From positions 1,432,195 through 1,474,606 of the forward strand of contig CP070837.1 in NCBI GenBank assembly GCA_020341815.1: DNA of 42,412 nt. Reading direction: 5' to 3'. The notes under the pieces are model-generated. The model was not told the DNA's origin, searched no databases, and worked only from the letters and a program-made list of their open reading frames with translations. Source of the stretch: Candidatus Omnitrophota bacterium (lineage in GTDB: Bacteria > Omnitrophota > Gorgyraeia > JAFGHF01). The position numbers and the translations under genes were made by a program. Of the stretch, positions 1 through 8,292 are shown in pieces. Numbering within the stretch: the first letter of the stretch is position 1; every line of letters begins with the position of its first letter.

Positions 1-699
1 GTAACTTTACTTATCCCTACGCTCAATGAAATAGGGGCAATGAAAGAGATTATGCCCAGGATTAAAAAGGAATGGTATAGCCAGCTTTTAATCGTCGATG
101 GTAAATCAAATGACGGCACAACAGAATATTGCAAAGAAAAAGGGTATCCTTTTTTTGTCCAGAAAAGACAGGGTATCCGCTACGCATATATAGAGGCATT
201 GCCGTATATCGAGGGAGACGTGGTAATTACCTTCAGCCCTGACGGCAACTCTATCCCCGAACTTATCCCGGACCTGATTCGAAAAATGGAAGAAGACTAC
301 GATATGGTTATCGTCTCCCGTTATGCCAAAGGGGCAAAAAGCTACGACGACGGCCCGATTACCTCTTTCGGTAATTGGATGTTTACCAACCTGATAAATC
401 TTCTTTATGGGGCCAGATATACCGATGCCATGGTAATGTTTCGAGCCTGGAAAAAAAGGATTTTTAAAGAACTGGATCTGGATAAAGAAGACAGTTATGC
501 ATTCGAAGAAAAGCTTTTTCGAACGAAAATAGGCGTGGAGCCGTTATTATCTGTGAGGGCGGCGAAAAAAAAGTTAAAATGCGCCGATATTCCGGGCGAT
601 GAACCTCCGAGGATAGGCGGGGAGAGAAAGCTGAAAGTCTTTCAGTGGGGCGGAGCTTATCTTGTCGAAGTCTTTAGAGAATTATTTCTCTGGCGTTAA
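1..699 (+). CDS. Family 2 glycosyltransferase, 5' end cut off
   Basis: The reading frame is open from base 1 (first visible residues VTLLIPTLNE), so the true start lies just upstream of the window and the ATG at 40 is internal. The visible protein is a GT-A-fold family 2 glycosyltransferase. It shows the N-terminal strand and PTLNE motif, then DGKSNDGT, which is the nucleotide-binding region, and SPDGNS, which sits where the metal-binding DxD normally is. A SRYAKGAKSYDDG segment resembles the GSR region of dolichyl-phosphate-mannose-synthase-like members. No transmembrane tail is visible. It probably transfers a sugar from a nucleotide donor to a lipid-linked acceptor on the cytoplasmic face. 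The acceptor and sugar cannot be told from sequence. A sugar SDR follows after 19 bases. Confidence 0.85.
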   Translation, partial: VTLLIPTLNEIGAMKEIMPRIKKEWYSQLLIVDGKSNDGTTEYCKEKGYPFFVQKRQGIRYAYIEALPYIEGDVVITFSPDGNSIPELIPDLIRKMEEDYDMVIVSRYAKGAKSYDDGPITSFGNWMFTNLINLLYGARYTDAMVMFRAWKKRIFKELDLDKEDSYAFEEKLFRTKIGVEPLLSVRAAKKKLKCADIPGDEPPRIGGERKLKVFQWGGAYLVEVFRELFLWR

Positions 700-718
700 A
701 AAATAGAGGAGTTAAGCA

Positions 719-1651
719 ATGAAGATATTGGTTACAGGAGCAGCGGGCTACATAGGCTCGGTATTGGTGCCGGAACTCTTAAAGAGCAATCACCAGGTCA
801 TCGCTTTGGATAATTTTATGTACAGGCAGACTTCCTTACTGGACTGTTGTTCCGATATTAACTTGAAGATTATCCGCGCCGATGCGCGGGATAGGGAATT
901 AATTTCCCGGCAGCTTAAAGATGTTGACGCCATTTTTCCTCTGGCCTGTCTCACCGGGGCTCCGCTTTGCTCATTTGACCCCTTTAGCGCCAAGACAGTC
1001 AATTTTGATGCGGTTAAGATGATTTTGGAGCTACGCAGACCTGAGCAATTGATAATCTTTCCCACCACCAATAGCGGATACGGCATCGGGCAAAAGGGTA
1101 TTCATTGTACGGAACAGACTCCCTTAAGGCCCGTTTCTTTTTATGGAAAGCTGAAGGTGGAAATAGAAAAGGAAATCTTAGATAGCAGAAATTGCATTAC
1201 CTTAAGGCTCGCCACTGCCTTTGGAATCAGCCCGCGCATGCGTCTTGACCTTTTAGTAAATGATTTTACCTATCGCGCCCTCACGGATAAGTATATCGTC
1301 CTTTTCCAGGCGCATTTCAAGAGAAATTACATCCACGTGCGCGATGTAGCCAGGGCTTTTATCCACTGCCTGGATAATTTCGAGAGGATGAAGAATGAGC
1401 CTTACAATGTGGGCTTAAGCGACGCTAATTTAAGCAAATGGGAGCTGTGCGAGGAGATTAAAAAGCAGGTTCCCGATTTTTATTTTCGCGAAGCGGAAAT
1501 AGGGGAAGATCCCGATAAGAGGGATTATATCGTAAGCAATGAAAAGATCGAGAAAACAGGATTTAAGCCGCGCTTTCACCTTGAGAGAGGCATCGGCGAA
1601 TTAATAAAGGGCTATCAGGCCCTAAGAAGAAATCAGTTTTCCAACATTTAA
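719..1651 (+). CDS. NAD(P)-dependent nucleotide-sugar epimerase/dehydratase (extended SDR)
   Basis: This 310-residue protein has the extended-SDR layout. The Rossmann motif GAAGYIG lies at residues 7-13, the catalytic pair Y142 and K146 in SFYGKLK, and the substrate-binding half follows. The usual Ser/Thr of the triad is within PTTNSGYG near 115-122. Such enzymes oxidise, epimerise or dehydrate the hexose of a nucleotide sugar in the cytoplasm. A GAGG-type Shine-Dalgarno site stands just before the ATG. It lies between a glycosyltransferase and a membrane glycosyltransferase, so a role in the same glycan is likely. The exact reaction is not recognisable; UDP-glucose 4-epimerase-like and dTDP-glucose dehydratase-like relatives both fit. 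Confidence 0.85.
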   Translation: MKILVTGAAGYIGSVLVPELLKSNHQVIALDNFMYRQTSLLDCCSDINLKIIRADARDRELISRQLKDVDAIFPLACLTGAPLCSFDPFSAKTVNFDAVKMILELRRPEQLIIFPTTNSGYGIGQKGIHCTEQTPLRPVSFYGKLKVEIEKEILDSRNCITLRLATAFGISPRMRLDLLVNDFTYRALTDKYIVLFQAHFKRNYIHVRDVARAFIHCLDNFERMKNEPYNVGLSDANLSKWELCEEIKKQVPDFYFREAEIGEDPDKRDYIVSNEKIEKTGFKPRFHLERGIGELIKGYQALRRNQFSNI

Positions 1652-1669
1652 GTAACGGCCTTAACTTAT

Positions 1670-3415
1670 ATGTCAAAAATAAAAGATTTTTGCATACGGA
1701 ATAAGACATATTTAATCATTTTTGCCGTGATGGCGTTGTATTATATACAGCGGCTGATAAGTTTTCGCTTAGGCGTGAATTATGAAGAAGGCCGCGACGC
1801 GAACGCCTACCTCCTGGCGATGCAGGGCTATATTCCCTATAGAGATTTTGACTGGATACACGGCCCGTTTTCTTTCTTTATCTACCCGTTTATTATGAAG
1901 GTATTCGGCGATACTTTAGTTGTTTTAAGGCTCAGTTATATTGTATTTGCCTCTTTGGCTATACCGCTTAGTTATTTTTTAGCCAGAAGAATAATGCCGC
2001 ATTTTTGGGCCGGCATAGCCGCCTTTTTATCCGTTCTCTTTTTAACTGTGCCATATTATACATTCAATCATGTCTTTGTTGTCCTGGGGGCCCTGGTTTG
2101 TCTATTGATGATTTGCAGATTTATTGAAAAAGATAAAAAAATATTGAATCTTTTTTTGGCGGGTATTTTTGCCGCCATTGCGTTATTGGCAAAGCCTCTA
2201 TTGTTAGGAGCTTGTTTATTTGCCGGCATTTCCGCATATCTGGTGTTAACTAAAGATTTAGGACTGCTACGGAGGAGATTTAAGAATTATTCGATTTTTG
2301 TCATGGGCGTAAGTTTTTTGGTTTCGATATACTTCATATATTTCTATTTCCAAACTGCATTCAGGAATCACGTTATATCCTATCCTTTTTTTGCCCGGGA
2401 TTCACTGGTCATTATCGAGCATATACACAGAATGAAAGGATATACGCTTTCATTCGCGGCATTGTTTGAAAGAATTAAAAGTATAATGCCAATAGGCGGA
2501 ATATTGAATGCAGCTTCATTTAATGAGCTCAAACAACTATCGGTTATTTCCTTTGATAACTTTATCTTTTTTCTGCCTTTCCTGGCGTCTGCCGTAATCC
2601 TTCTTATTATTTACAGGAGCTCTAAATTTAATATGGTTAGGGCGGAACTTAAAGAGAAGATTTTACAGGATAAAAAGTTCTTATGGCCATTTGTGATTTT
2701 CTCTGTCTTTATTTCTCTGGAAGGCGTAAGAATAGCTCATGTCTATGGACGGGCCTTTACTATGCAGGTCCCTTTTATCCTTACCGTATACATACTTTTT
2801 CTTATAAAAACAATTTATTTCCGCAGATCTAAAGTTAGCACAACCTTTATCGTATTGTTTTTATTTTATCTCAGTTTTTTGCATTTTTTCCGTTATCCTT
2901 ATTCGATGATTAGGAAATACACCAAACCTTTAAATCTTGACCGCGCTAAGGGGATATGCGTTACTTCCGCCGAGAAAGAATTTTATGAGTCATTGACATC
3001 TTATATGTCCGCCAATTTCGAAAAAGAGGATAAAATGGTGGTTATCAACTCCGGTTATATCCCCCATCTTAGCTTCTTGACCGGAAGAACGAATATCTTC
3101 GCAGTCAATGAATTTATGTTTAAAAAACTTAGCGATATAGTAAACGTATACGATAAAAGAAAAGATTTAAAGCCTCTGCTGGTTTTGCTCGAAGATAAAA
3201 TAATATCTAGAATGAACAAAGAAAAACCGAAGATTATTTTAATTATAACCGATGATTTCCTGCGGGATTTGCAGGATTATAGATTTCTGTCCCCGAGGAT
3301 AAAGGGCTATATAGGGAAAAATTACTCCTTAAATAAAGTATTCGGCCCGGCAGATGTCCATGGGCTGGGCGCTTTCACGAGCTGGGTTAACCTGTATAAA
3401 ATGGAGGGAGCATAA
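1670..3415 (+). CDS. GT-C type membrane glycosyltransferase (PMT/ArnT-like)
   Basis: The 581-residue protein has roughly ten to twelve hydrophobic segments in the first 420 residues, then a soluble C-terminal part of about 150 residues. The first loop carries acidic residues (NYEEGRDANAY) followed by DWIHGP, as expected for GT-C enzymes of the dolichyl-phosphate-mannose protein mannosyltransferase/ArnT superfamily. These use polyprenyl-phosphate sugars as donors on the outer side of the cytoplasmic membrane. It starts 18 bases after the SDR, and its stop is two bases before the next start. The substrate is unknown. A hypothetical membrane protein of other function cannot be ruled out, but the loop pattern and context favour a glycosyltransferase. 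Confidence 0.75.
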   Translation: MSKIKDFCIRNKTYLIIFAVMALYYIQRLISFRLGVNYEEGRDANAYLLAMQGYIPYRDFDWIHGPFSFFIYPFIMKVFGDTLVVLRLSYIVFASLAIPLSYFLARRIMPHFWAGIAAFLSVLFLTVPYYTFNHVFVVLGALVCLLMICRFIEKDKKILNLFLAGIFAAIALLAKPLLLGACLFAGISAYLVLTKDLGLLRRRFKNYSIFVMGVSFLVSIYFIYFYFQTAFRNHVISYPFFARDSLVIIEHIHRMKGYTLSFAALFERIKSIMPIGGILNAASFNELKQLSVISFDNFIFFLPFLASAVILLIIYRSSKFNMVRAELKEKILQDKKFLWPFVIFSVFISLEGVRIAHVYGRAFTMQVPFILTVYILFLIKTIYFRRSKVSTTFIVLFLFYLSFLHFFRYPYSMIRKYTKPLNLDRAKGICVTSAEKEFYESLTSYMSANFEKEDKMVVINSGYIPHLSFLTGRTNIFAVNEFMFKKLSDIVNVYDKRKDLKPLLVLLEDKIISRMNKEKPKIILIITDDFLRDLQDYRFLSPRIKGYIGKNYSLNKVFGPADVHGLGAFTSWVNLYKMEGA

Positions 3416-3416
3416 T

Positions 3417-4421
3417 ATGGTTATAAGCAGGACTCCCTTTCGTATTTCTTTTTTCGGCGGAGGCACGGATTATCCGGTTTGGTACAGGGAAAACGGCGGC
3501 GGGGTACTGGCAACGACGATAAATAAATACTGCTACCTGACCTGCCGGCAGCTGCCGCCATTTTTTGAACACAAGTCCCGGATTATCTGGTCTAAGATAG
3601 AATATATCAGGGATGTATTGGAGATAGAACACCCTTCCGCGAGAGAGTGCCTTCGGTTTATGAATATAGATAAAGGGGTGGAGATTCATCATGACGGAGA
3701 CCTGCCCGCCAGGACAGGGATGGGCTCGAGCTCCTCTTTTACGATAGGCCTGCTTCACGCCCTTTATGCCCTGAAAGGGATTATGCCGACAAAGAGACAG
3801 CTTGCGCTCGATGCTATCCATCTGGAGCAGGAAATAATGAAGGAAAATGTCGGCTCCCAGGACCAGGCGCAGGCCGCCTTCGGCGGATTTAATTTTATAA
3901 AGTTTGGCGGAAAAGAGCATATTCAGGTATCTCCCGTTACTATAAATTCCCAGAGATTGGAATCGTTGCAGTCGCATTTGATGTTATATTTTACCGGCTT
4001 CTCCAGAACTGCTTCGGAGATTGCGCAAGAGCAAATAAAAAAGACACCGTCTAAAAAGAAAGAGCTGGGAATGATGTTTCAGATGGCCGAGGAAGCCCTG
4101 CAGATTCTTAAAAGTAATAATGATTTATCGGATTTCGGGAAGCTCTTGCATGAAAATTGGCTGATTAAAAGCAGCTTGTCCGATAAGATAACCACACCCC
4201 AAATCGATGAGATATATTCTGCCGCCAGGGAAGCGGGTGCCCTGGGCGGAAAATTATTAGGCGCCGGGGGCGGGGGGTTTATGTTAATCTTTGCCAAACC
4301 GGAGATTCAGCCAAAAATAAGAGAAAGCTTGAAAAGGTTGCTGTATGTGCCTTTTCAATTTGAAAATCTGGGCAGCCAGATTATCTTTTACAGCCCGGGA
4401 GATTCCCCGGTAGATTTATGA
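3417..4421 (+). CDS. hddA: GHMP sugar kinase, D-glycero-D-manno-heptose 7-phosphate kinase-like
   Basis: I choose the ATG at 3417 because a strong GGAGGGAG site lies at 3403-3410; a longer upstream frame runs back into the previous gene and is not needed. The 334-residue protein has the GHMP signatures in order: RTPFRISFFGGGTD near residues 5-18, the phosphate loop PARTGMGSSSS at 97-107, and the C-terminal GAGGGG loop. This pattern matches HddA, which phosphorylates C1 of heptose 7-phosphate on the way to GDP-heptose. The next gene is an HddC-like nucleotidyltransferase, supporting the call. The partners GmhA and GmhB are not in the window. Fucokinase-like GHMP enzymes are the main alternative. 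The stop codon lies inside the first copy of a 117-base repeat. Confidence 0.8.
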   Translation: MVISRTPFRISFFGGGTDYPVWYRENGGGVLATTINKYCYLTCRQLPPFFEHKSRIIWSKIEYIRDVLEIEHPSARECLRFMNIDKGVEIHHDGDLPARTGMGSSSSFTIGLLHALYALKGIMPTKRQLALDAIHLEQEIMKENVGSQDQAQAAFGGFNFIKFGGKEHIQVSPVTINSQRLESLQSHLMLYFTGFSRTASEIAQEQIKKTPSKKKELGMMFQMAEEALQILKSNNDLSDFGKLLHENWLIKSSLSDKITTPQIDEIYSAAREAGALGGKLLGAGGGGFMLIFAKPEIQPKIRESLKRLLYVPFQFENLGSQIIFYSPGDSPVDL

Positions 4422-4532
4422 ACCCCACCCTTCCAAACATTATGTCTTGCATAAGAGATATGGGCGAAGGCAATAGAAGGAAGGACAGGGAATAAAGACT
4501 TGGCATTAGGAAGAAAGGAAGAGCGGGGTGAA
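4416..4532 (+). repeat. 117-bp intergenic repeat, copy 1
   Basis: This segment matches 17853-17969 at about 106 of 117 positions with no gaps; I counted 11 differences, nine of them transitions. It begins at the stop codon of the hddA-like gene and ends just inside the hddC-like gene, so it supplies the stop of one and the ribosome site plus GTG start of the other. The ends are near-complementary: bases 4422-4434 pair with 4517-4529 at 11 of 13 positions. It could be a short mobile repeat with terminal inverted repeats or an RNA hairpin that covers the start site. I do not recognise it as a known family. Confidence 0.85.
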
Positions 4533-5250
4533 CAATACCTTAAAGGCAGAAGATATAGACGTTGTTTTGCTTTGCGGAGGAGAAGGCAGGCGCCTCAAGC
4601 CCGTCCTGAACGGACGCCCCAAGGCCCTGGCAGATATTAACGGCAGGCCTTTTCTGGATATCCTGATTGCTCAACTGGAGGGGGCCGGGTTTCGCCGCTT
4701 TGTTCTCTGCACGGGACACAAGGCCGAGCTAATCAGCAGGTATTGTAAGGACAAAGAGACATCCGTAGAGATTATTTTATCCGAAGAGAAAGAACCCCTG
4801 GGGACCGCAGGGGCGATAAAAAATGCCCAGAGCTATATAAAGAGTGAGCCTTTTATGGTTATGAACGGGGATTCACTCTGCAGCCTGGATTTCGCGGATT
4901 TTATCAATTACCATACCGATAAAAAGGCCTTGTCTTCGATAGTGCTGATTAATAGTTGCGAGGCCTGCGAATACGGCTTGGTGAATCTCTCGAACAGCGG
5001 TGAGATTACGGGCTTTCATGAGAAGACAGACGTAAAAAAAGGGAATTTGGTAAGCGCGGGAATCTATCTTTTTGAACAGGGTATATTTTCTATGATTGCT
5101 TCCGATAAAACTGTTTCTTTGGAATATGAATTATTTCCCCGGATTATCGATAAGGGATTTTACGGATACAGGACAGAAGGAAAATTTATCGACCTGGGAA
5201 CCCCGGATAGATATAAAGAAGCACAGGTGTCTTTGAAAGGGTGTTTATGA
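4528..5250 (+). CDS. hddC: Sugar-1-phosphate nucleotidyltransferase, HddC-like
   Basis: The start is the GTG at 4528, preceded by AGGAAG at 4516-4521; both lie inside the 117-base repeat. The 240-residue protein has the nucleotidyltransferase signature LLCGGEGRRLKPV near residue 14, followed by RPKALADI and MNGDSL, the metal-binding Asp region. Its short length and motif order match HddC, which joins GTP to D-glycero-alpha-D-manno-heptose 1-phosphate. The preceding hddA-like kinase makes that substrate class, so the two genes probably give GDP-heptose. A mannose-1-phosphate or glucose-1-phosphate specificity remains possible. The gene overlaps the next one by four bases (ATGA), implying translational coupling. 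Confidence 0.78.
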   Translation: MNNTLKAEDIDVVLLCGGEGRRLKPVLNGRPKALADINGRPFLDILIAQLEGAGFRRFVLCTGHKAELISRYCKDKETSVEIILSEEKEPLGTAGAIKNAQSYIKSEPFMVMNGDSLCSLDFADFINYHTDKKALSSIVLINSCEACEYGLVNLSNSGEITGFHEKTDVKKGNLVSAGIYLFEQGIFSMIASDKTVSLEYELFPRIIDKGFYGYRTEGKFIDLGTPDRYKEAQVSLKGCL

Positions 5251-6719
5251 GAAAGAATCCGGATCTATTGTTAATTAACCCCGGCAATCGGGCTCAATGT
5301 TATGGCAAGCTGGCCGGCTCGCTTGCCGGGATCGAGCCGCCTCTGTGGTGCGGCTTAATTGCCGGATTCGTCCGAAAATACGGCTATTCCGTAGAGATAA
5401 TCGATGCCGATGCCGAAAATTGGTCGCCCGAATATACGGCAGAGAAAATCGCCGAATGCAATCCTCTTCTGGCCGGCGTAATTGTTTTCGGGACTAATCC
5501 TGCCGTGTCCGCAACTCCCAAAATGGCCGCTGTCAGGGAAACTCTGAAGGAATTGAAAAATAAGGCGCCAAATATCACAACAATTCTTGGCGGGCTTCAT
5601 CCTTCGGCCCTTCCGGAGAGGACGCTGAGAGAGGAAAAGGTCGATTTTGTATGCAAGGGAGAAGGCTTTTTCACATTCCTTGCGCTTTTAGATATATTAA
5701 AATCGGGTAAAAACCCGAAAGAATATGAAATAGAGGGTCTCTGGCATATTCGCGACGGCAAGGTAATATCGAATCCCGCACCCGCTCCGGTTAGAAACCT
5801 GGATGAGCTCCCCTTTGCTGCCTGGGATTTGCTTCCCATGCACAAGTACAGAGCTCATAATTGGCACTGTTTCGAAGATTTGGATAAAAGAGAGCCTTAT
5901 GCGGTTATCTATACAAGTATAGGCTGCCCCTTTAATTGCAGTTATTGCCCTATTCATATAGTATATGGCTCCCCGGGCATTCGTTTTGCCAGCCCCGAAA
6001 GGGTAATAGGGGAAATAGATCTGCTTGTGAATAATTATAATATAAGAAATATTAAGATTATCGATGAATTATTCGTCATTAAAGAAGAGCGCGTCATGCG
6101 TCTTTGCGAGCTGATTATCCAGAGAGAGTATAAATTGAATATATGGGCATACGCCAGGGTTGATACGGTTAACGAGCGTATGTTGAAAAGGATGAAAGAA
6201 GCCGGCATCAACTGGCTTTGTTACGGGGTTGAGTCGGGAAGCCGAAGAGTGCGTCAGGGTGTTTCTAAAAGGATTACCCAGGAGAAAATAAAAAAGGCGG
6301 TTGAGATGACCCGCGCCGCCGGTATTTATATTCTGGGAAATTTCATATTCGGTCTTCCTGACGATGACCTTCAGACGATGCAGGAAAGCCTGGATCTGGC
6401 AAAGGAGCTTAATTTTGATTATGTAAATTTTTATGTGGCCATGGCCTATCCGGGTTCTCGATTATACAAGGATGCCTTGAAGCAGGGCATCAGGCTGCCT
6501 GAAGCGTGGCAGGATTACGGGCAGTATACGGAAAATCTTTTGCCTTTGCCGACAAATTATGTATCGGCCCAAGAGGTCTTGCGTTTTCGGGATAATGCCT
6601 TTGAGGAATATTTCAGGAACCCAAGATATATGGAAATGGTAGAGCAGAAATTCGGGCCAAAGGCGGCAGAACACATCGAAGGCATGCTCAGGCATAAAAT
6701 CCAGAGGAAATTTACCTAA
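5247..6719 (+). CDS. B12-binding domain radical SAM protein (first)
   Basis: I choose the ATG at 5247, which overlaps the previous stop as ATGA and has GAAAGG at 5235-5240; an in-frame GTG at 5241 would add two residues. The 490-residue protein has an N-terminal cobalamin-binding Rossmann domain (about 1-190, with GGLHPSALPE and the KGEG turn) and then a radical SAM barrel with C227, C231 and C234 in CPFNCSYC. These Cys bind the [4Fe-4S] cluster that cleaves SAM. I see no DxHxxG, so cobalamin would bind without a His ligand. Members methylate unactivated carbons or do ring and deoxygenation chemistry. Its place after hddA/hddC suggests a sugar substrate, but this is inference. Confidence 0.9.
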   Translation: MRKNPDLLLINPGNRAQCYGKLAGSLAGIEPPLWCGLIAGFVRKYGYSVEIIDADAENWSPEYTAEKIAECNPLLAGVIVFGTNPAVSATPKMAAVRETLKELKNKAPNITTILGGLHPSALPERTLREEKVDFVCKGEGFFTFLALLDILKSGKNPKEYEIEGLWHIRDGKVISNPAPAPVRNLDELPFAAWDLLPMHKYRAHNWHCFEDLDKREPYAVIYTSIGCPFNCSYCPIHIVYGSPGIRFASPERVIGEIDLLVNNYNIRNIKIIDELFVIKEERVMRLCELIIQREYKLNIWAYARVDTVNERMLKRMKEAGINWLCYGVESGSRRVRQGVSKRITQEKIKKAVEMTRAAGIYILGNFIFGLPDDDLQTMQESLDLAKELNFDYVNFYVAMAYPGSRLYKDALKQGIRLPEAWQDYGQYTENLLPLPTNYVSAQEVLRFRDNAFEEYFRNPRYMEMVEQKFGPKAAEHIEGMLRHKIQRKFT

Positions 6720-6730
6720 GAGGAGCTTGT

Positions 6731-8281
6731 ATGTCCAGTAAGGAAGAAAAGACGCAGGTATTATTATTGTATCCGAAGACCGGCATGGATTTTGGCTCAA
6801 CAGTGGCGCCGCCGCACGCATTACTGGCCGTGGCCGCACCGATATTGAAGGCCGGCTACAAAGTTAGAATTTTAGACCAGCGAGTCGAGCCGATTACCGA
6901 AGAAATTCTCAAGAAAGAGCTTTCGGGCGAGCCTATATGCGTGGGCATTTCTACCATGGTCGGATCTCAGATTTATTTTGCTCTATCTCTTGCAGAGACG
7001 GTTAGAAGGATTACGAACGGAAAGGTCCCCATTGTCTGGGGCGGGTGCCAGCCGAGCGTTGTTCCCGAGCAGACCCTTGAGAACGAGAATGTCGATTATG
7101 TTGTCATAGGCGAGGGCGATCGGACTCTCCTGGAGATGGTCAGGGCCTGGGAGCACAAACAGCCTTTGGCAGAGGTTGCCGGTATTATGTTTAAAAACGG
7201 CAGAGAGATTGTCAGGACTCCGCCCCGCTCGCTGCTGGATGTGGAGGAGCTTTTGCCGGTTCCCTGGGAATTGGTCAATATAGAGAGTTATATCCACCGT
7301 GATATGTATATCTCTGACAGAAGGCGTGTCCTGGATATCGGCCAGACCAGCCGGGGCTGCCCCTTCAAATGCGGTTTCTGCAGCAGCGCTACTATCCGTC
7401 AGCGCAAGTGGCGGGCTATGTCCGTTGATAAATCCCTTAACCTGATCGTGGATACGGTAAAGCGTTTTAAACTGGATGGTTTCTGGCTCAGGGATGATGA
7501 GTTTTACATTAACCGCAAGCGCGCAAATGCAATCTTTAAAGGTATCATCGATGCAAAGATAGATGTCCGTTTTTATACATCGGGGACTCGCTGCGATGTG
7601 TTTACGCAGGCCGGGGAAGAGGAGATAGCGCTTATGAAACGCGCCGGGGCGCACACGCTTAAGTTTGGCGCCGAATCCGGCTCACAGCGCATACTTAATC
7701 TTATGCAGAAGGGAATTACGGTTGAGCAGACGATTGAATCTAACCTTCGCTGTAAAAGGCACGGTATTATTCCGGTGTTTGCTTTTATAGTCGGCTATCC
7801 CACCGAGACATTCGAAGATATGAATAAGACAATAGATGTTCTTTATCAGCTAAAGCGAGACAACTCTCAGGCGAAGTTTGAAACGATAGCAATATTTACG
7901 CCGCTTCCGGGAACGCCCAGCTGGAATTTGGCAGTTGAGCATGGTTTGGTTTCTCCGGAGAGCTTCTCGGATTGGATACACTGGCTTTTTGACGATTATG
8001 ACCTTGAGGGGGCGAAGATGCCCTGGTTTAAGACACGAAAAGAGCGAATGTGGGTGGGCAATATATCATATATGAGCGTATTGGGCAATAGCCTCCAGCA
8101 CGTAGTCGGTAGCGTTGGCAACCCTGCTCTTCGTTGCCTGTTTAAGGCTGCCTCGAAGCCGCTTAGCGCCTACTATAGAACTATGTTGTCAAACAAGAAA
8201 TACCGCTTCATGCCGGATTTGACCTTCGTTCGCTATTTACGTAACAAGATATTTTATAAAAGCGACTATACATTTAAATAG
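6731..8281 (+). CDS. B12-binding domain radical SAM protein (second)
   Basis: The 516-residue protein follows the first B12-radical SAM gene by 11 bases and has its own AGAGGAG site. Residues 1-190 form the cobalamin-binding domain (GGCQPSVVPE, IGEGD). The barrel carries C210, C214 and C217 in CPFKCGFC, then GAESGSQRI, a SAM-contacting region typical of the class. The C-terminal 110 residues beyond the barrel are helical and basic. The two adjacent enzymes are clearly diverged from each other, so they probably catalyse successive, different steps rather than being a recent duplicate. Placement directly before the E1 alpha/beta pair hints at work on the same intermediate. The reaction is unknown. 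Confidence 0.9.
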   Translation: MSSKEEKTQVLLLYPKTGMDFGSTVAPPHALLAVAAPILKAGYKVRILDQRVEPITEEILKKELSGEPICVGISTMVGSQIYFALSLAETVRRITNGKVPIVWGGCQPSVVPEQTLENENVDYVVIGEGDRTLLEMVRAWEHKQPLAEVAGIMFKNGREIVRTPPRSLLDVEELLPVPWELVNIESYIHRDMYISDRRRVLDIGQTSRGCPFKCGFCSSATIRQRKWRAMSVDKSLNLIVDTVKRFKLDGFWLRDDEFYINRKRANAIFKGIIDAKIDVRFYTSGTRCDVFTQAGEEEIALMKRAGAHTLKFGAESGSQRILNLMQKGITVEQTIESNLRCKRHGIIPVFAFIVGYPTETFEDMNKTIDVLYQLKRDNSQAKFETIAIFTPLPGTPSWNLAVEHGLVSPESFSDWIHWLFDDYDLEGAKMPWFKTRKERMWVGNISYMSVLGNSLQHVVGSVGNPALRCLFKAASKPLSAYYRTMLSNKKYRFMPDLTFVRYLRNKIFYKSDYTFK

Positions 8282-8292
8282 GCCTAAATTAT

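Noticed and set aside
3354-3416. A longer N-terminus for the GHMP kinase
   Set aside because: The extra 21 residues overlap the previous gene and have no family match; a strong ribosome site favours the ATG at 3417.
3387-3977. Minus-strand open frames such as this one and those at 6983-7654 and 10924-11382
   Set aside because: They lie opposite strongly supported plus-strand genes and their translations show no family motifs; they are shadows of codon bias.
4422-4527. A small gene inside the 117-base repeat
   Set aside because: The frames are short and, on the plus strand, have stops; there is no separate ribosome site, and the minus-strand frame has no recognisable product.
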